Shown: piece after piece, positions 7,834-15,356 of the stretch
How positions within the stretch are numbered: position 1 is the stretch's first letter
Layout: each line of letters starts with the position of its first letter
Assembly: GCA_023246095.1 (NCBI GenBank)
Contig: JAHFJA010000007.1
Span: 1 to 43,184 of the forward strand
Source of the DNA: a bacterium
Lineage (GTDB): Bacteria; Patescibacteriota; Patescibacteriia; JACQRZ01
DNA: 43,184 nucleotides
Direction of reading: 5' to 3'
Made by a program: the position numbers and the translations under genes
The notes under the pieces: model-generated
Told to the model about the DNA's origin: nothing
The model's database searches: none
What the model saw: only the letters and a program-made list of their open reading frames with translations

Positions 7834-7888
7834 TGGCTATACATCATCGTATTTATCAAGAAATATCCTGCCAAAAGCAGGATTTTTT
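7803..7888 (+). promoter_or_regulatory. Competing hairpins and terminator before the ABC exporter
   Basis: A perfect 12-bp pair AGGATATTTCTT (7803-7814) and AAGAAATATCCT (7858-7869) encloses a small AGCCA/TGGCT hairpin (7826-7830 with 7834-7838) whose loop is the TAA stop of the peptide gene. The 3' arm overlaps the first half of a 7-bp terminator stem ATCCTGC/GCAGGAT (7865-7871 with 7877-7883) followed by TTTTT (7884-7888). The two structures share 7865-7869 and cannot both form fully, the usual logic of a transcription attenuator. Confidence 0.65.
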
Positions 7889-7929
7889 AATTGCACATTG
7901 AAAATATTATAAATTGGAGGATAAAGGGA

Positions 7930-9729
7930 ATGGAAGGAAAAGAGAGGGTTAGTAATCCGCTCGTATTTTTACTTCGTATGACGTGGCGATTTTCGGAAGG
8001 AAATCGAAATAACATCGTTATTTTTTGGTCATTATTCATGATCGCACGATCGTTGGAGCTATTTTGTCAGCCACTCATTGCAGCACGGATGATGGAGGTA
8101 ATACAAAAAGTCGGAATTACACCCGAAAGTATCAAGACATTATGGGGATTACTTGGATTGATGGTGCTTACTGAAGCGGTATTTTGGATGTTTCATGGAC
8201 CTGCACGGTTATTGGAATGTGCCAATGCTTTCATAGTTCGGAAAAACTATAGGTTCTTCCTTTTGAACGGCGTTTTAACGATGCCAGTTGAGTGGCACGT
8301 CAAACACCATTCTGGTGACACTATCGACAAAATAGAGAAAGGAACTAATTCATTGTATGATTTTTCTGCCGGCACCTTTGAAATCATATATTCGGGAGTA
8401 AATTTGATGGTAAGTTGTTTTATGCTGGGTTATTTTAGTCCTTTCGCTTTATCTATTGCTATTGTCGTGATGGCGATAAATGTAGCAATAACAATGAGAT
8501 TCGATAAAGTTCTAGTTGTTCAATATAGAAAATTGAGTAAATCAGAAAATAGTATTGCGGAGAGCGTCAATGATATGATTTGCAACATACGCACGGTCAT
8601 CATTTTGCGAGTTGAGCAACTCATCTTCAAAACGATCATGAGAAAGGTCGAAGAGCCGTTTTCTCTCTTTAAGAGAAATAACTATCTCAACGAGTGGAAA
8701 TGGTTTTCAACCAGCCAATTTTGTCAAGTCATGATTGCTTTATCGCTGGGAATTTATTTTTTTCAGCATTCGGGCGCAAAAGGCGGAGTACTTGTGAGTA
8801 GTGTCTACTTGTTGGTGAGCTATCTCAACAAGCTGGGAGATTTGTTTTTTCACTTTGCGTACATGTATGGAGATATTCTCAAGCGTGCGGCACGAGTCGC
8901 AAATGCAGAAGAATTATCTCAAGATTTTCAACCAGTAAAAAATACTGAGCATGTATTACCTAAACATTGGCGCCAGCTTTCTATTGAAGGACTTAATTTT
9001 TCTTATTCAACTGATGGTGGAAAACGAATTCATTTGGATGATGTGGATCTTACTGTTGACAACGGAGAAAAGATTGCAGTGGTGGGACCCAGCGGCGGAG
9101 GAAAGTCAACTCTGTTAAGCGTCCTACGAGGAATTCTTCAGGCTGCCAGTGTTACGTTGAAGGTAGATGGTTACGAAATTCCTCAGGGTTTTGATGGTAT
9201 AAGCCGCGCAGTATCATTTATGCCGCAACTTTCACAAATATTTGCCACCACTATATTGGGAAACATTACGATGGAGGATACGAAATATAGCGAGGAGATG
9301 GTGCAATATTACTCAGATATGGCATGCTTCACTGAGGTAATTCCTAATCTTCCTAATGGATTCGATTCATCAACTACAGAAGATGGGGTAGATTTGAGCG
9401 GGGGGCAACGGCAACGTCTTGCTCTTGCACGTGCACTAGCTCGTTGTGACGGAGATATTGTTGCATTAGATGAACCGACGAGTGATCTCGATGCAGAGAA
9501 TTCGATGAAGGTATATCAAAATATTTTTCGTGAATTTAAAGACAAGACAGTTATTTCGTCTATACATCAATTACATCTTCTCCCATTATTTGATCGAGTT
9601 ATTGTCGTCGATGAAGGAAAGATAGTGGGACAGGGTACTATAGATCAATTATTGGTTCATTGCGTTCAATTCCAAGAATTGTGGAAGAAATCCAATGTGC
9701 AACATAAAATAAAGGAAATCGTTAAATAA
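7930..9729 (+). CDS. ABC exporter half-transporter, fused membrane and ATPase domains
   Basis: The 599-aa protein has an N-terminal membrane domain with about six hydrophobic helices (residues 20-330) and a C-terminal ABC ATPase. The ATPase has Walker A GPSGGGKST near residue 385, signature DLSGGQRQRLAL near 487, Walker B DIVALDEPTSDLD near 510 and a switch histidine in SSIHQL. This is the architecture of homodimeric exporters of drugs, lipids or peptides. There is no C39 peptidase domain, so it would not itself cleave a double-glycine leader. The start is the ATG at 7930, nine nt after GGAGG (7916-7920); an in-frame TTG at 7891 lacks an SD. Upstream lie the 48-aa peptide gene and an attenuator-like structure. 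A terminator follows. Confidence 0.9.
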   Translation: MEGKERVSNPLVFLLRMTWRFSEGNRNNIVIFWSLFMIARSLELFCQPLIAARMMEVIQKVGITPESIKTLWGLLGLMVLTEAVFWMFHGPARLLECANAFIVRKNYRFFLLNGVLTMPVEWHVKHHSGDTIDKIEKGTNSLYDFSAGTFEIIYSGVNLMVSCFMLGYFSPFALSIAIVVMAINVAITMRFDKVLVVQYRKLSKSENSIAESVNDMICNIRTVIILRVEQLIFKTIMRKVEEPFSLFKRNNYLNEWKWFSTSQFCQVMIALSLGIYFFQHSGAKGGVLVSSVYLLVSYLNKLGDLFFHFAYMYGDILKRAARVANAEELSQDFQPVKNTEHVLPKHWRQLSIEGLNFSYSTDGGKRIHLDDVDLTVDNGEKIAVVGPSGGGKSTLLSVLRGILQAASVTLKVDGYEIPQGFDGISRAVSFMPQLSQIFATTILGNITMEDTKYSEEMVQYYSDMACFTEVIPNLPNGFDSSTTEDGVDLSGGQRQRLALARALARCDGDIVALDEPTSDLDAENSMKVYQNIFREFKDKTVISSIHQLHLLPLFDRVIVVDEGKIVGQGTIDQLLVHCVQFQELWKKSNVQHKIKEIVK

Positions 9730-9734
9730 TATAT

Positions 9735-9770
9735 ACCCTCGATGCCAACGCGCTTCGAGGGTTTTATTTT
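9735..9770 (+). terminator. Terminator after the ABC exporter
   Basis: An 8-bp stem ACCCTCGA (9735-9742) and TCGAGGGT (9755-9762), with a 12-nt loop, is followed by TTTATTTT. Confidence 0.75.
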
Positions 9771-9826
9771 ACATTGAAATCCCTGGCATGATAGGATAAG
9801 CGTTGAATCTGTAAACTAAAAACTGT

Positions 9827-10348
9827 ATGAAACTCATTTTGGAGCTTAATGGAAACGACGTCGGATTGCCGTATAGTGAAAGCTATACCACGCCATATAT
9901 TTTGCGCAAAACAGCGCTTGCAGTACTTTTTAACAATGCAGGGAAGATAGCTCTTTTAGACGTCTCTAATGATAAGTATCATAAACTGCCGGGCGGTGGG
10001 CTAGAAGCCGGCGAGGATGTGATTACAGCCCTTAGGCGAGAATGCCTCGAAGAGGTGGGAAGTCACATTGAGATAACTGATGAAATAGGTCTGACTATTG
10101 AATATAAAAATGAAAAGGGATTTTTGCAGATTTCATATTGTTATATTGCTCAGTCTGTAGGTGGCTTGGTGAGCCCTCAATATGAGGATGGGGAGTTAGA
10201 AGACGGTTTTCATCTTATCTGGGTTGATATAGACGAAGCGATAACGTTGATATCTCAGGATAGCTCTGCAACCAGTAGTGGAAAGTTTATTTGTAAAAGA
10301 GATTTGGAGATTTTAAAAGAAGCGAAACAAGTTATGCGCGTTAAGTAG
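9827..10348 (+). CDS. Nudix hydrolase
   Basis: The 173-aa protein has a complete Nudix box: GGGLEAGEDV, then seven residues, then RECLEEVGS, matching Gx5Ex7REUxEExGU. The flanking strands AVLFNNAGKIALLDV and KLPGGGLEAG are typical. Nudix enzymes hydrolyse nucleoside diphosphates linked to another group; the substrate here is not evident, and cleansing of oxidised or unusual nucleotides is the usual guess. The N-terminal 25 residues (LILELNGNDVGLPYSESY) form an added strand pair. The gene stands alone after the exporter's terminator; its promoter is unclear and no SD is seen. It is one of three Nudix genes in the window. Confidence 0.87.
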   Translation: MKLILELNGNDVGLPYSESYTTPYILRKTALAVLFNNAGKIALLDVSNDKYHKLPGGGLEAGEDVITALRRECLEEVGSHIEITDEIGLTIEYKNEKGFLQISYCYIAQSVGGLVSPQYEDGELEDGFHLIWVDIDEAITLISQDSSATSSGKFICKRDLEILKEAKQVMRVK

Positions 10349-10448
10349 CCATGCTTGAAGAAGTCGAAAGGATCGTGGTCTCTTATAAACATATGTCCTT
10401 TTAGTTAGGGGGGTGTTGCACTTGGAGAACGAATTGAAGCAAAGATTC

Positions 10449-10476
10449 TTGACATTCTCGCAAGGTTTGATATTAT
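10449..10476 (+). promoter_or_regulatory. Promoter for the 10532 orphan gene
   Basis: TTGACA (10449-10454) and TATTAT (10471-10476) are 16 nt apart; transcription would begin near 10483, about 50 nt before the ATG. The surrounding gap 10349-10531 holds no intact gene that I can support. Confidence 0.6.
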
Positions 10477-10531
10477 GGGCCTACTGTTCGTTTACAAATT
10501 AGTTCTCGAGAGAGATTTAGGTGTGTAAGGA

Positions 10532-11683
10532 ATGGAAAAGAATTATAAAGATGAGGTAACCAAGATGCAAAAAACGCAGGTCATGGAAGATGAGTTGAGA
10601 AGCGTATTTACTCCCATGGATTTCTGGACAGTACCCACAAAGACATTGAGAGATTGGCGTGATGTGAACAATAACAGTCTCACTCACTATCTCCGTTCCT
10701 TTGGAGTGAAAACTAATAATGGTCTTAAAAGCAGCAGGGAATTATACTTGAAATTAGGAATACATCTCTATCAAGACCACAAGAAACTTAAAAGCTTATT
10801 GACCCTTGTTGTTTGCCCTGAACAGTATCTGAGGGAACAGATCACATGGGATACTATTTGGAGGAAAGAATGGACCGACAAATTTGGGTTGTTTACTTTT
10901 GAAGAAGTGGAAAGTGGTGGATTCACGTGTGATAACCAAGAGGCAGCGCACTCTCTCTATATAAAAAGGAAAGCAATGGTTGAACTGCCCCTATATGAAA
11001 AAATACTGTCTGAATTTGTTTCCGAAGAGAGGTTTAGTCAGATTGAAGTTATAGCCAACAATCATGCGTCCACTTTGAATAGGGTACTCTCTACGGACAA
11101 AGCTGCTATTTTGGAAGATACGTATAGTGGCGCGTTGATGGGGCTCGTACGACTACAGCAATATAAGGATCTTCCTGCATATATAAAGGTGGGGTTGAAG
11201 TTGTTTCCTGATCATCCCAACGTTGATGAATTAGTAAAACAGGGAAGAGATTTCTTGGAAAAGCGGGCAGAACTACTTGCGATTGAGGAAAAAGAGAAAG
11301 AATTAAAAAAGAGTTTGGTAAAAGTCGCTAAGATTAAAGATGAATTGTTGGCTGATGAACCGACAGTGCACCATTTGACGAACAAAAAACTTGCAGAACT
11401 ATTTGTTGTTGCCATGAAGAAATATTCTGGTCATGTAGATTATAAAATAGTGAATGCGATTGAAACCAGCAAGATAAACATCGCACAGTTGTATAATCAG
11501 GAAAAAACTCTTGATAATTTTAAGGCAAAATATGTCGGCACAGGAGCCAAAGTGTTACTTTCAAGCATTTTGAAGTTCAAAGGTGATTTAAACCAGCTGA
11601 CAATTCGTGATGCAGAAGGGGAAGTGAAGTCATTAAAAAAGATGACGAAGAAAGTATGGAATGTTGAATCAGACATATCATAA
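10532..11683 (+). CDS. Unknown 383-aa helical protein
   Basis: I do not recognise this protein. It has no signal peptide or membrane segment and looks almost entirely alpha-helical. The N-terminal third has TLRDWRDVNNNSLTHYL and repeated Trp residues (WDTIWRKEW). The middle (about residues 195-245) has a TPR-like look (YSGALMGLVRLQQYKDLPAYIKVGLKLFPDHPNV), and a Lys/Glu-rich coiled coil follows around 246-275. The C-terminal part is basic. The start is preceded by AAGG six nt upstream and a TTGACA promoter. It forms a single-gene unit closed by a palindromic terminator. It belongs to the AT-richer, promoter-strong gene class of this window. Confidence 0.75.
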   Translation: MEKNYKDEVTKMQKTQVMEDELRSVFTPMDFWTVPTKTLRDWRDVNNNSLTHYLRSFGVKTNNGLKSSRELYLKLGIHLYQDHKKLKSLLTLVVCPEQYLREQITWDTIWRKEWTDKFGLFTFEEVESGGFTCDNQEAAHSLYIKRKAMVELPLYEKILSEFVSEERFSQIEVIANNHASTLNRVLSTDKAAILEDTYSGALMGLVRLQQYKDLPAYIKVGLKLFPDHPNVDELVKQGRDFLEKRAELLAIEEKEKELKKSLVKVAKIKDELLADEPTVHHLTNKKLAELFVVAMKKYSGHVDYKIVNAIETSKINIAQLYNQEKTLDNFKAKYVGTGAKVLLSSILKFKGDLNQLTIRDAEGEVKSLKKMTKKVWNVESDIS

Positions 11684-11708
11684 ATTTTCTTCTTTATTCA
11701 CGATTTTT

Positions 11709-11731
11709 GAGACCATATGGTCTCTTTTTTT
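11709..11731 (+). terminator. Terminator after the 10532 gene
   Basis: The palindrome GAGACCATATGGTCTC (11709-11724) forms a 6-bp stem with an ATAT loop and is followed by seven T. Confidence 0.85.
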
Positions 11732-11765
11732 ATACTGTACACATTAATCAAAAATAGCAATACAT

Positions 11766-11794
11766 TTGCTATTCCCATTGGAGATCCATATACT
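11766..11794 (+). promoter_or_regulatory. Promoter for the VOC protein gene
   Basis: TTGCTA (11766-11771) and TATACT (11789-11794) are 17 nt apart. The ATG at 11822 lies 27 nt after the -10 box, without an SD. Confidence 0.6.
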
Positions 11795-11821
11795 TTAGGT
11801 ATTAAACATTTTATTTATTAT

Positions 11822-12214
11822 ATGAACAAGGTAGTACATTTCGAAGTGCCTATTGACGACGTGGAGCGTGCTAAGAAGTTTTATCGGGATGTTTTCGGGT
11901 GGGAGATTACGTCGGTTCCGATGGAGGGAGGAAGTACATACGAGATGGTGCGTACCGGTCCAGTTGATGAAAAAATGTCGCCCGCTGAGGTTGGCTTTAT
12001 AAACGGTGGAATGACGATGCGCAGTGAACTGAAAGAGAACTCCGTGATAGTGATTGATGTCCCAAATCTTGACGAGCATCTTGCAAAGATCGAATCTGCA
12101 GGAGGAAGCGTTGTGATGCCTAAAACGTCAGTCGGTACCATGGGATGGTATGCGCGCGCAAAGGACTCGGAAGGCAATATTATTGGTGTTTGGGAGGTTA
12201 TGCCAAAAGAGTAA
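11822..12214 (+). CDS. VOC-superfamily (glyoxalase/bleomycin-resistance fold) protein
   Basis: The 130-aa protein begins VVHFEVPIDDVERAKKFYRDVFGWE, the standard first half of a VOC module, and ends with DSEGNIIGVWE, the metal-proximal glutamate strand of the second half. The first-strand histidine (HFEV) and the final Glu are kept, so a metal site is plausible. VOC proteins include glyoxalases, dioxygenases and antibiotic-binding proteins, and this group (CFP-32/YdcJ-like small proteins) usually lacks an assigned substrate. I chose the ATG at 11822 because it starts the fold directly and follows a promoter by 27 nt. A longer in-frame start at 11717 would read through the preceding terminator. 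Confidence 0.85.
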   Translation: MNKVVHFEVPIDDVERAKKFYRDVFGWEITSVPMEGGSTYEMVRTGPVDEKMSPAEVGFINGGMTMRSELKENSVIVIDVPNLDEHLAKIESAGGSVVMPKTSVGTMGWYARAKDSEGNIIGVWEVMPKE

Positions 12215-12231
12215 AGGAGATATTAGAAATT

Positions 12232-12270
12232 TAAAATGCGCTTTGGAGGATTACTCGAAAGCGCATTTTA
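12232..12270. terminator. Bidirectional terminator between convergent genes
   Basis: A 13-bp perfect stem (12232-12244 with 12258-12270; core AAAATGCGCTTT) with a 13-nt loop is flanked by A-rich and T-rich runs. It can serve both the VOC gene and the convergent lipoprotein gene. Confidence 0.8.
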
Positions 12271-12281
12271 TTTATTTTATA

Positions 12282-13364
12282 TTAAAGCTGTGTTTTTGTG
12301 ACCTCTGGTAGTGCGATAGGGCTTGGGTGTATCATATCAAAGTCTAAAATTTGACGTTCTCCATCGTTGAATGTTTTGTTGTATAACTTCTCAACATCCT
12401 CAGTGTATACAGTCAACGATACAGTATCAACATGTTCTACATCTGTTTTTTCGTACACAAACTGTATGTCATATTCTATTTTTGTTCCGCTTTTAACGAT
12501 CACATCATCTGCAATTCTATATACATTGGGCCTTCCTTCTACTAATGAGAGGGCGGGACCAGGAATATAGCCGTTATCAAGTCTCAGACGACATGGTTGT
12601 CCATATCCCTTCTTGATTTCGCTATAAAGCATCATACCTCTCAGATTAACGGACCCTTCGAAACCAGGGTTAGTAACAACGATCAGTTTTGCAGCTACTC
12701 CAGAACCCCATTCATATACAGCAGAACTAACTTTTTTTACTTGGACTCTTACATTTTTAGAGCCGGTTGTCCAAGGTAGATCCTGGGGTGTTATTGTGGG
12801 TGGTGCTACGGAGATCTCCGCTTTTGGGGGATTGATTAAACCTAAAAGGTTATTTGCAAATCCCAAAGGTACGGAGTTCGCTGCATTATCCTGTACTTTT
12901 TTTAAATCCGTTTCTAATTGTTGAAGTTTTAATTCAACAGAAGGAGGGATACTATTTCCAGAGGCCTTGATTTCAGTAATACTGTCCTTTAAAACCTGAA
13001 CATCATTACTTAATGAACTAATACTTATTAAGCTTTTGTTGTGTGAAGCAATGACGTCTGTCAAGCTGCTCCTCAGTGTTTTAAGTTCGGTTGTAATCTG
13101 CGATATAGAAGCGGTTATTTCAGGGTCTGGTGTGGTTGTGGTGGCTGCATTATTATCTACAATCATTGCTTGTGGACGTGAGGGGAGTACAACGGGTACT
13201 TCTTCTGTCGTTTTTAGTTCAACATTTGTTTTCTTTGGTTCTGTTACTTTTGGAGTAGATACAACCAAGGGACCTGCAGTAATTGGTGTACTAGGGATTG
13301 GCTGTTGCTGACAACCTGTTCCAAATACGACTAAACTAACTAAAAGACTTAATGTTTTTTTCAT
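12282..13364 (-). CDS. Predicted lipoprotein with coiled coil and C-terminal beta domain
   Basis: The 360-aa product starts MKKTLSLLVSLVVFGTGC, a lipoprotein signal with Cys18 as lipidation site (the -3 residue is atypical). A Pro/Thr-rich spacer (about 20-75) leads to a coiled coil (about 80-165, Ser/Leu heptads) and then a roughly 170-residue domain of predicted beta strands (QVKKVSSAVYEWG, AAKLIVVTNPGFEG, IEYDIQFVYEK). I know no named family for this domain. It is probably anchored on the outer face of the cytoplasmic membrane. The ATG at 13364 follows an AAAGGA SD; a longer frame from 13388 is unlikely. A consensus promoter lies 44 nt upstream. Confidence 0.78.
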   Translation of the reverse strand: MKKTLSLLVSLVVFGTGCQQQPIPSTPITAGPLVVSTPKVTEPKKTNVELKTTEEVPVVLPSRPQAMIVDNNAATTTTPDPEITASISQITTELKTLRSSLTDVIASHNKSLISISSLSNDVQVLKDSITEIKASGNSIPPSVELKLQQLETDLKKVQDNAANSVPLGFANNLLGLINPPKAEISVAPPTITPQDLPWTTGSKNVRVQVKKVSSAVYEWGSGVAAKLIVVTNPGFEGSVNLRGMMLYSEIKKGYGQPCRLRLDNGYIPGPALSLVEGRPNVYRIADDVIVKSGTKIEYDIQFVYEKTDVEHVDTVSLTVYTEDVEKLYNKTFNDGERQILDFDMIHPSPIALPEVTKTQL

Positions 13365-13407
13365 TTCTGAACATCCTTTTCTTAACAAAATATACTATAC
13401 AACACCC

Positions 13408-13436
13408 ACTATAGCATATAATACCACTTTTGTCAA
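13408..13436 (-). promoter_or_regulatory. Promoter for the lipoprotein gene
   Basis: On the minus strand TTGACA (13436-13431) and TATAGT (13413-13408) are 17 nt apart, close to consensus. Confidence 0.8.
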
Positions 13437-13497
13437 GTACTCACTTTACTGATTTGCTCGATTTGAGGACAAATCCAGGCAAAATGTGGCATATTCT

Positions 13498-13526
13498 TTG
13501 ACAAAACTGTCTTTTTATCGTAATTT
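13498..13526 (+). promoter_or_regulatory. Promoter for the 13564 receiver gene
   Basis: TTGACA (13498-13503) and TAATTT (13521-13526) are 17 nt apart. The GGAGG SD follows at 13552-13556. Confidence 0.6.
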
Positions 13527-13563
13527 ACGGTCAGTTAATTGATATATATACGGAGGTATAAAC

Positions 13564-14331
13564 GTGAAAAAAGAACAAGTTTTGGCTGTTTATCATTCCA
13601 ACAAAATGGTGGGGAGGGCCTTGGAACAAGTATGCATACTTTTTAATGGTACATGTGAAAGGGAAATATACTCTGACCATCACAAATTGATGGATGATAT
13701 CCAGTCTGGTCGTGTAGGATATCTTGTTGAGATTGAAGATTCACGGCTAGCATCAGGTCTGTTGGGCGCATGGAATCATGATTATCGGCAAGATTTTGAG
13801 AAAAAGATGGAGACTGTCCTTTTTCCACCACATGAGCGTCTGTCGGTAATTGACTCTGTCGTTCAACTGATGTTAATTAACGAATTTCTTAATAAGGATA
13901 CATCTATGACATGGAAGGAGAGCGTAGGCGATATCTCTTTTGAGAAGCATCATTCAGTGATCGCCGTTGATGACAATAAAAATGTGTTAGGTGAATATGA
14001 AAAGTTCTTTGACGGATGTCCGTACTTGTCGCTGAATTGCATCAATACATCTGACCTTACACTGGGTGAGTGCGTAGAAAAAATACGAATACTTGTTCAG
14101 AATACCGATGTTGTCACCGTAATTCTGCTTGATGAGCAGATGCCTAATTTTAAGGGGCAGGCATTAGAAGCTCAGTTGCGTCGAGAAAATCTGAATGTTG
14201 CCATGATTTCCACGACGTCTGGAATGGTACCGTATGCAAGTACACTGCCTCATTTTTCTCAGAAGCATGGTTTGACAGGTAACAGGGTTGCAGGTGGACG
14301 TCTACTACAGATGATACGTGAATCCGCATAA
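13564..14331 (+). CDS. Response-regulator receiver protein with an unknown N-terminal half
   Basis: The C-terminal half (residues about 131-255) is a CheY-like receiver: acid pair Asp136-Asp137 in VIAVDDN, phosphoacceptor Asp190 in ILLDEQMP, Thr217 in ISTTSG and Lys234 in FSQKHG. There is no DNA-binding or enzymatic output domain. The N-terminal 125 residues (VLAVYHSNKMVGRALEQ...) have strand-helix spacing like a decayed receiver lacking the acids; that is inference. It starts with GTG at 13564, seven nt after GGAGG. A GAATGTATACATTC palindrome and a terminator follow. Three more receiver-only genes lie at 16.8-18.3 kb, and the only kinase is at 23.8 kb. Confidence 0.85.
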   Translation: MKKEQVLAVYHSNKMVGRALEQVCILFNGTCEREIYSDHHKLMDDIQSGRVGYLVEIEDSRLASGLLGAWNHDYRQDFEKKMETVLFPPHERLSVIDSVVQLMLINEFLNKDTSMTWKESVGDISFEKHHSVIAVDDNKNVLGEYEKFFDGCPYLSLNCINTSDLTLGECVEKIRILVQNTDVVTVILLDEQMPNFKGQALEAQLRRENLNVAMISTTSGMVPYASTLPHFSQKHGLTGNRVAGGRLLQMIRESA

Positions 14332-14340
14332 AAAAAAGAT

Positions 14341-14380
14341 GAATGTATACATTCAACTCTCGATTATTTCGGGAGCTTTT
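14341..14380 (+). terminator. Palindrome and terminator after the receiver gene
   Basis: A perfect 14-nt palindrome GAATGTATACATTC (14341-14354) is followed by a 7-bp stem CTCTCGA/TCGGGAG (14357-14363 with 14369-14375, one T-G pair) and CTTTTTATTTTT. Confidence 0.65.
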
Positions 14381-14392
14381 TATTTTTAGAAG

Positions 14393-14854
14393 CTAATTAC
14401 AATGTCGTGCTAACTCATATAGAGCTACTCCTGCAGCAACGCCGACGTTGAGCGATTCTTTTTTTCCTACCATAGGAATACGGACAATATCATCAGCGTA
14501 CTCGCGTACTTTTGCAGAAATGCCGTTGACTTCACTTCCGACAATAAGGGCCATCGGAAATGTGGGGGAGTAAGAGGGGAGTTCGTACGCACCTTTGTCA
14601 GTTTCGAGTGCGACAAGACGTACTCCTTGAGACTTCAATGTCATGAGCAGACGATGAGTTTGGTAGTGTCGTTCCCATGGGATCCACGTGTCTGCACCCA
14701 ATGCTGTCTTGCTGATTTCTTTGCGAGGAGGAAAGCCGGTGTATCCGCACAAAAAAATTTTATCAACGCCAAATACATCTGCGCAGCGAAATAGCGCTCC
14801 GACATTGAATAAACTCCTTATATTTTGAGCAATTAAGTAGAGCGGTGGGCGCAT
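14393..14854 (-). CDS. SpoU-family 2'-O-ribose RNA methyltransferase
   Basis: The 153-aa protein is a minimal SPOUT enzyme. Motif 1 is NIRSLFNVGALFRCADVFGV (catalytic-region Asn and Arg), motif 2 is ALIVGSEVNGIS and motif 3 is RIPMVGKKESLNVGVAAGVALYE, which together form the trefoil-knot SAM site. It would methylate a ribose 2'-OH in tRNA or rRNA. With no N-terminal RNA-binding extension it resembles TrmL/TrmH-sized members; the target base is not deducible. I prefer the ATG at 14854; a GTG at 14866 in frame is possible. No clear SD. It is convergent with the receiver gene and divergent from the acidic-protein gene. Confidence 0.9.
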   Translation of the reverse strand: MRPPLYLIAQNIRSLFNVGALFRCADVFGVDKIFLCGYTGFPPRKEISKTALGADTWIPWERHYQTHRLLMTLKSQGVRLVALETDKGAYELPSYSPTFPMALIVGSEVNGISAKVREYADDIVRIPMVGKKESLNVGVAAGVALYELARHCN

Positions 14855-14880
14855 ATATTTATGCACATAATATCACCATC

Positions 14881-14908
14881 TTGCGCTAATGAAAAGGGAT
14901 GTTATTAT
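14881..14908 (+). promoter_or_regulatory. Promoter for the acidic protein gene
   Basis: TTGCGC (14881-14886) and TATTAT (14903-14908) are 16 nt apart; the ATG at 14941 lies exactly 32 nt after the -10 box. Confidence 0.55.
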
Positions 14909-14940
14909 GATCCACATCTTAACTCATAAGTGCAATTTTT

Positions 14941-15309
14941 ATGCACTATTATTGCGAAGGGGGTTGCGGCTCCATTTCAGAAGAGCCAACAACATGCAGT
15001 GTCAGTGATTGTCCGATGAACGGAGATGAAATGACAGAATGTGATTGCACGGATAACATGCACGCACAGACAGAAGGAGAAGAGTTGCAAATGGATCAAG
15101 CAATGGGAGATGACGATGATGAACTCGAAGATGATGAAGATGACGATCTTGATCTCGATGACGAACTCGAAGGAGAAGACGATGACATTGAACTTCTCGA
15201 TGAAGATGAACTTGAGCTTGACGATGAGGATGATGAATTGGATGGTATGACCGTTCTTGATCCGGAGGCAGAAGAAAAAAGTGACGAGGACGACGAAGAC
15301 GAGGACTAA
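14941..15309 (+). CDS. Cys-rich N-terminus with very acidic tail, unknown function
   Basis: This 122-aa protein has six cysteines in its first 36 residues (5, 9, 19, 24, 34, 36), ending CDCTDNMH, a pattern suited to a small zinc or other metal site. Everything after about residue 44 is dominated by Asp and Glu, with runs such as DDDDELEDDEDDD, so the isoelectric point must be extremely low and the tail is probably disordered. I do not recognise a named family. Possible roles, all inference, are metal buffering or a nucleic-acid-mimicking tail. The ATG lies 32 nt after a -10 box and has no SD. The repeated GAT/GAA codons make the opposite strand look open, which is a composition artefact. Confidence 0.75.
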   Translation: MHYYCEGGCGSISEEPTTCSVSDCPMNGDEMTECDCTDNMHAQTEGEELQMDQAMGDDDDELEDDEDDDLDLDDELEGEDDDIELLDEDELELDDEDDELDGMTVLDPEAEEKSDEDDEDED

Positions 15310-15328
15310 GACATATCTCGTTTGCACG

Positions 15329-15356
15329 AAACAGGGCATGGTATGTCCTGTTTTTT
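15329..15356 (+). terminator. Terminator after the acidic protein gene
   Basis: An 11-bp stem AAACAGGGCAT (15329-15339) and ATGTCCTGTTT (15343-15353, one G-T pair) with a 3-nt loop runs into TTTTTT (15351-15356). Confidence 0.8.

Noticed and set aside
7891-7929. TTG start for the ABC exporter at 7891
   Set aside because: It has no SD and lies directly after the terminator T tract; the ATG at 7930 has GGAGG at good spacing.
10409-10528. Open stretch reading like a protein tail (GERIEAKILDILARF... to a TAA at 10526)
   Set aside because: It has no usable start codon near its beginning, a TAG just before it, and a promoter for the next gene inside it. It may be a gene remnant, but I cannot support that.
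12367-13311. Plus-strand frames opposite the lipoprotein gene
   Set aside because: The minus-strand reading has a lipoprotein signal, SD and consensus promoter, while the plus-strand frames are Ser/Val-rich shadows.
14977-15339. Long frame on the minus strand opposite the acidic protein
   Set aside because: It is produced by the GAT/GAA-rich composition of the real gene; it is Ile/Val/Phe-rich without domain pattern and lacks a promoter or SD.
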